Assembly: GCA_910589415.1 (NCBI GenBank)
Contig: OU342636.1
Span: 7,732,437-7,796,436 of the forward strand
DNA length: 64,000 nucleotides
Source of the DNA: Malachius bipustulatus
Lineage: Eukaryota > Arthropoda > Insecta > Coleoptera > Melyridae
Reading direction: 5' to 3'
Shown here: positions 63,601 through 64,000 of the stretch, in pieces
Layout of the letters: the number at the start of each line of letters is the position of its first letter
How positions within the stretch are numbered: the stretch's first letter is position 1
Translations under genes and position numbers: made by a program
The notes under the pieces: model-generated
What the model saw: only the letters and a program-made list of their open reading frames with translations
The model's database searches: none
Told to the model about the DNA's origin: nothing

Positions 63601-63999
63601 CATCAGTGGAATATTCCCGTATACTTTGGCATGTGTTCCCCCTGTAAAACTATGGCTTTCTGGCTTCTCGAATTCTTTCTCTTTATTTATTTGGCATTCA
63701 CTTGAGGTATGTCCTTTCCTGGAGCAATAACTGCACAACTTTACAACTTCTCCTTGGAAGTTCTGTCTCGTCATGAGATAAGTCAATTCTTGCAATTTGA
63801 CTATTTCTTCCGCTCGATCGAGAGTTAAATTTTGTTCGGCAAATAATGTCATGCCGACCTTTTCCATCAAGTCTTTTCTTAATCCTCGTTTGAACTGATT
63901 CAGCACCAGCTGTCCATGATGCATCTTCACTCCGACTTTTTGCTCCTGTGTGGCATGTTCCACATCAATCAGGGCATCTGTCAAAGCGCAGGCCCCCAA
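60607..63999 (-). CDS. Gag-pol polyprotein without reverse transcriptase: zinc knuckle, protease, linker, integrase (partial)
   Basis: 1130 codons, open at the window edge, so residue numbers are from the first visible codon. Residues 1-85: capsid C-terminal region. 89-102: CCHC knuckle (CSYCSRKGHTSSEC). 156-240: retropepsin (CLLDSGASVSLI, VLLGRDFL). 283-560: Lys/Glu/Ser-rich linker with coiled-coil-like stretches and no RT motif: no YxDD, no RNase H TDAS. 632-672: HHCC zinc finger. 702, 762 and 798: catalytic D, D, E of integrase (MDIVGPL, SDLGAEFTS, NENGSIERM; DD35E). Then the integrase C-terminal fold and a tail with an acidic run and a Pro-rich end. The absence of RT between protease and integrase is abnormal for Ty3/gypsy. 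Confidence 0.85.
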   Translation of the reverse strand: MGACALTDALIDVEHATQEQKVGVKMHHGQLVLNQFKRGLRKDLMEKVGMTLFAEQNLTLDRAEEIVKLQELTYLMTRQNFQGEVVKLCSYCSRKGHTSSECQINKEKEFEKPESHSFTGGTHAKVYGNIPLMEEFTTDAVPYLVILNVNGTPRKCLLDSGASVSLIKESIVPRRAEIFSMKNRLKILGVTGHSLPLKGMTNLIVDARPRSHVQVTTPFVIVDDGMFEDSDVLLGRDFLKRNNCSMQYYKTGTSQIRLWGASLALLNSEQAEYRMQEAGIYFVTSKKSGKRSVNRGQNPRKYSDVVAGRSSCQEYTRSTPQEKEHIRKPLETNTARKPIQNEWINSRIIQRSKKVRQPRREPSPRTQELEQTPEKPEESLDQGAATPKNVISRPKRKKNSSKNGYATNQKVRKNSHNFENLEKKKNKFSAGKTTQSEWEEWLDFIREFVSNYEFEERFRKLRGSERKILECSKPEINSEKNTDEEKMRKEQQEMLKFMVNLEKDALEAMIKEEEQEANSKHQLTNQEGELPSETLVNIYDYEDTAMEEARDNLLRTNLDLEPTWDKEIIKKLQEQDEYCSGILQQYQAEEPDILEKYHVDKEGVLYFSRNQDHDDILVIPKKMIAKVLSEFHDPPLIGHPGQEKTLGIISTRFYWPSMRKDIIEYCQSCDQCQRRKTSPHLGKAPMKLFNNPSGPFEMISMDIVGPLVRTHRGNRYLLTVQDLFTKYPEAIPLADHKAETVARALVEHVFTRHGTPRKLLSDLGAEFTSTLMKEVCKLMGIKQVHTASYSPNENGSIERMHRDLKIMLSHYVSKNQQDWDEYVPYVLMAIRGRVHSSTGHSPFYLVHGREQRLPVDDFVTSTRRRYDYDEDYSSELSERLRNVYRAVNENLEKTGLQRKAQYDKNTKRKSFQEGDLVYVKDMAAKLGLSRKLSSTWVGPMTIVEVLGEKTFVVKQQGKNKEYTVMIDRMKPYVKRSELYETTEQKEAKGKPRKGNRPTQTSNRESDSETDEEIDTEEEEEEDPEESYGQENKSGSRSKRRQRRTREDSENEESEELSDEEEDPEVRRARKEAQRNAQMYLPFCPQIMYYPTPAMMAPPQPIARLPAPIPPERPLPRRSSRLRRPPVRLDL

Positions 64000-64000
64000 A

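Larger units (their letters stand above)
56532..63999 (-). mobile_element. Env-bearing Ty3/gypsy-type retroelement, cut by the window edge
   Basis: Order on the minus strand: gag C-terminus, zinc knuckle, protease, linker, integrase (63999-60607); a 1.8-kb gap; envelope glycoprotein (58811-56796); purine tract and presumed LTR. The gag start and 5' LTR are beyond position 64000. Both large frames are free of stops. Reverse transcriptase and RNase H are not found in the part visible here. It lies upstream of Dis3l2, in the same orientation. Confidence 0.75.

Overview
The window is AT-rich genomic DNA from an insect; a beetle is my guess, made from the element families and not proven. I can support only one host gene: Dis3l2, the 3'-5' exoribonuclease, on the minus strand. 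Its five coding exons are at 45457-44324, 27931-26716, 14117-13920, 13857-13622 and 13566-13333. They splice in phase to a predicted protein of about 1005 residues. The two large introns (about 16.4 kb and 12.6 kb) and both flanks are mostly transposable elements. I see no tRNA, rRNA, CRISPR array or bacterial-type operon.

Layout. 1-13.2 kb (3' flank of Dis3l2): a 4.2-kb PIF/Harbinger transposon with TTA target duplication and two overlapping decayed genes; a GA-rich terminal-inverted-repeat (TIR) repeat; a hairpin MITE nested inside another hairpin MITE, with an unoccupied duplicate of the target site beside it. 14.2-26.7 kb (Dis3l2 intron 2): several long hairpin MITEs, two copies of a 0.2-kb Harbinger-type MITE, a second GA-rich repeat copy, and a perfect 31-bp stem-loop. 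27.9-44.3 kb (intron 1): LINE pieces split by a 3.6-kb Foldback-like element with a 9-bp target duplication, a Ty3/gypsy remnant, and a nested stack in which a Ty1/copia element with identical LTRs sits in a GA-rich repeat and carries a pogo-type MITE in its 3' LTR. 45.5-47.4 kb: 5' flank of Dis3l2, with a cluster of a 9-bp motif. 47.46-54.5 kb: a mariner-like element (DD41D spacing) and two LINEs (RTE-like and CR1/L2-like), all minus strand and all broken. 54.5-64 kb: a minus-strand env-bearing gypsy-type element, cut by the window edge.

The most unusual item is this last element. Its gag-pol frame stays open for 1130 codons and runs zinc knuckle, protease, a charged linker of about 280 residues, then integrase, with no recognisable reverse transcriptase or RNase H. 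It is followed by an uninterrupted 671-codon envelope gene that looks more like a chuvirus-type glycoprotein than a standard insect errantivirus Env. Second in interest is the series of nested palindromic MITEs, two of which lie at the symmetry centre of an older palindrome.

All family assignments were made by eye from motifs. No database or alignment was run.
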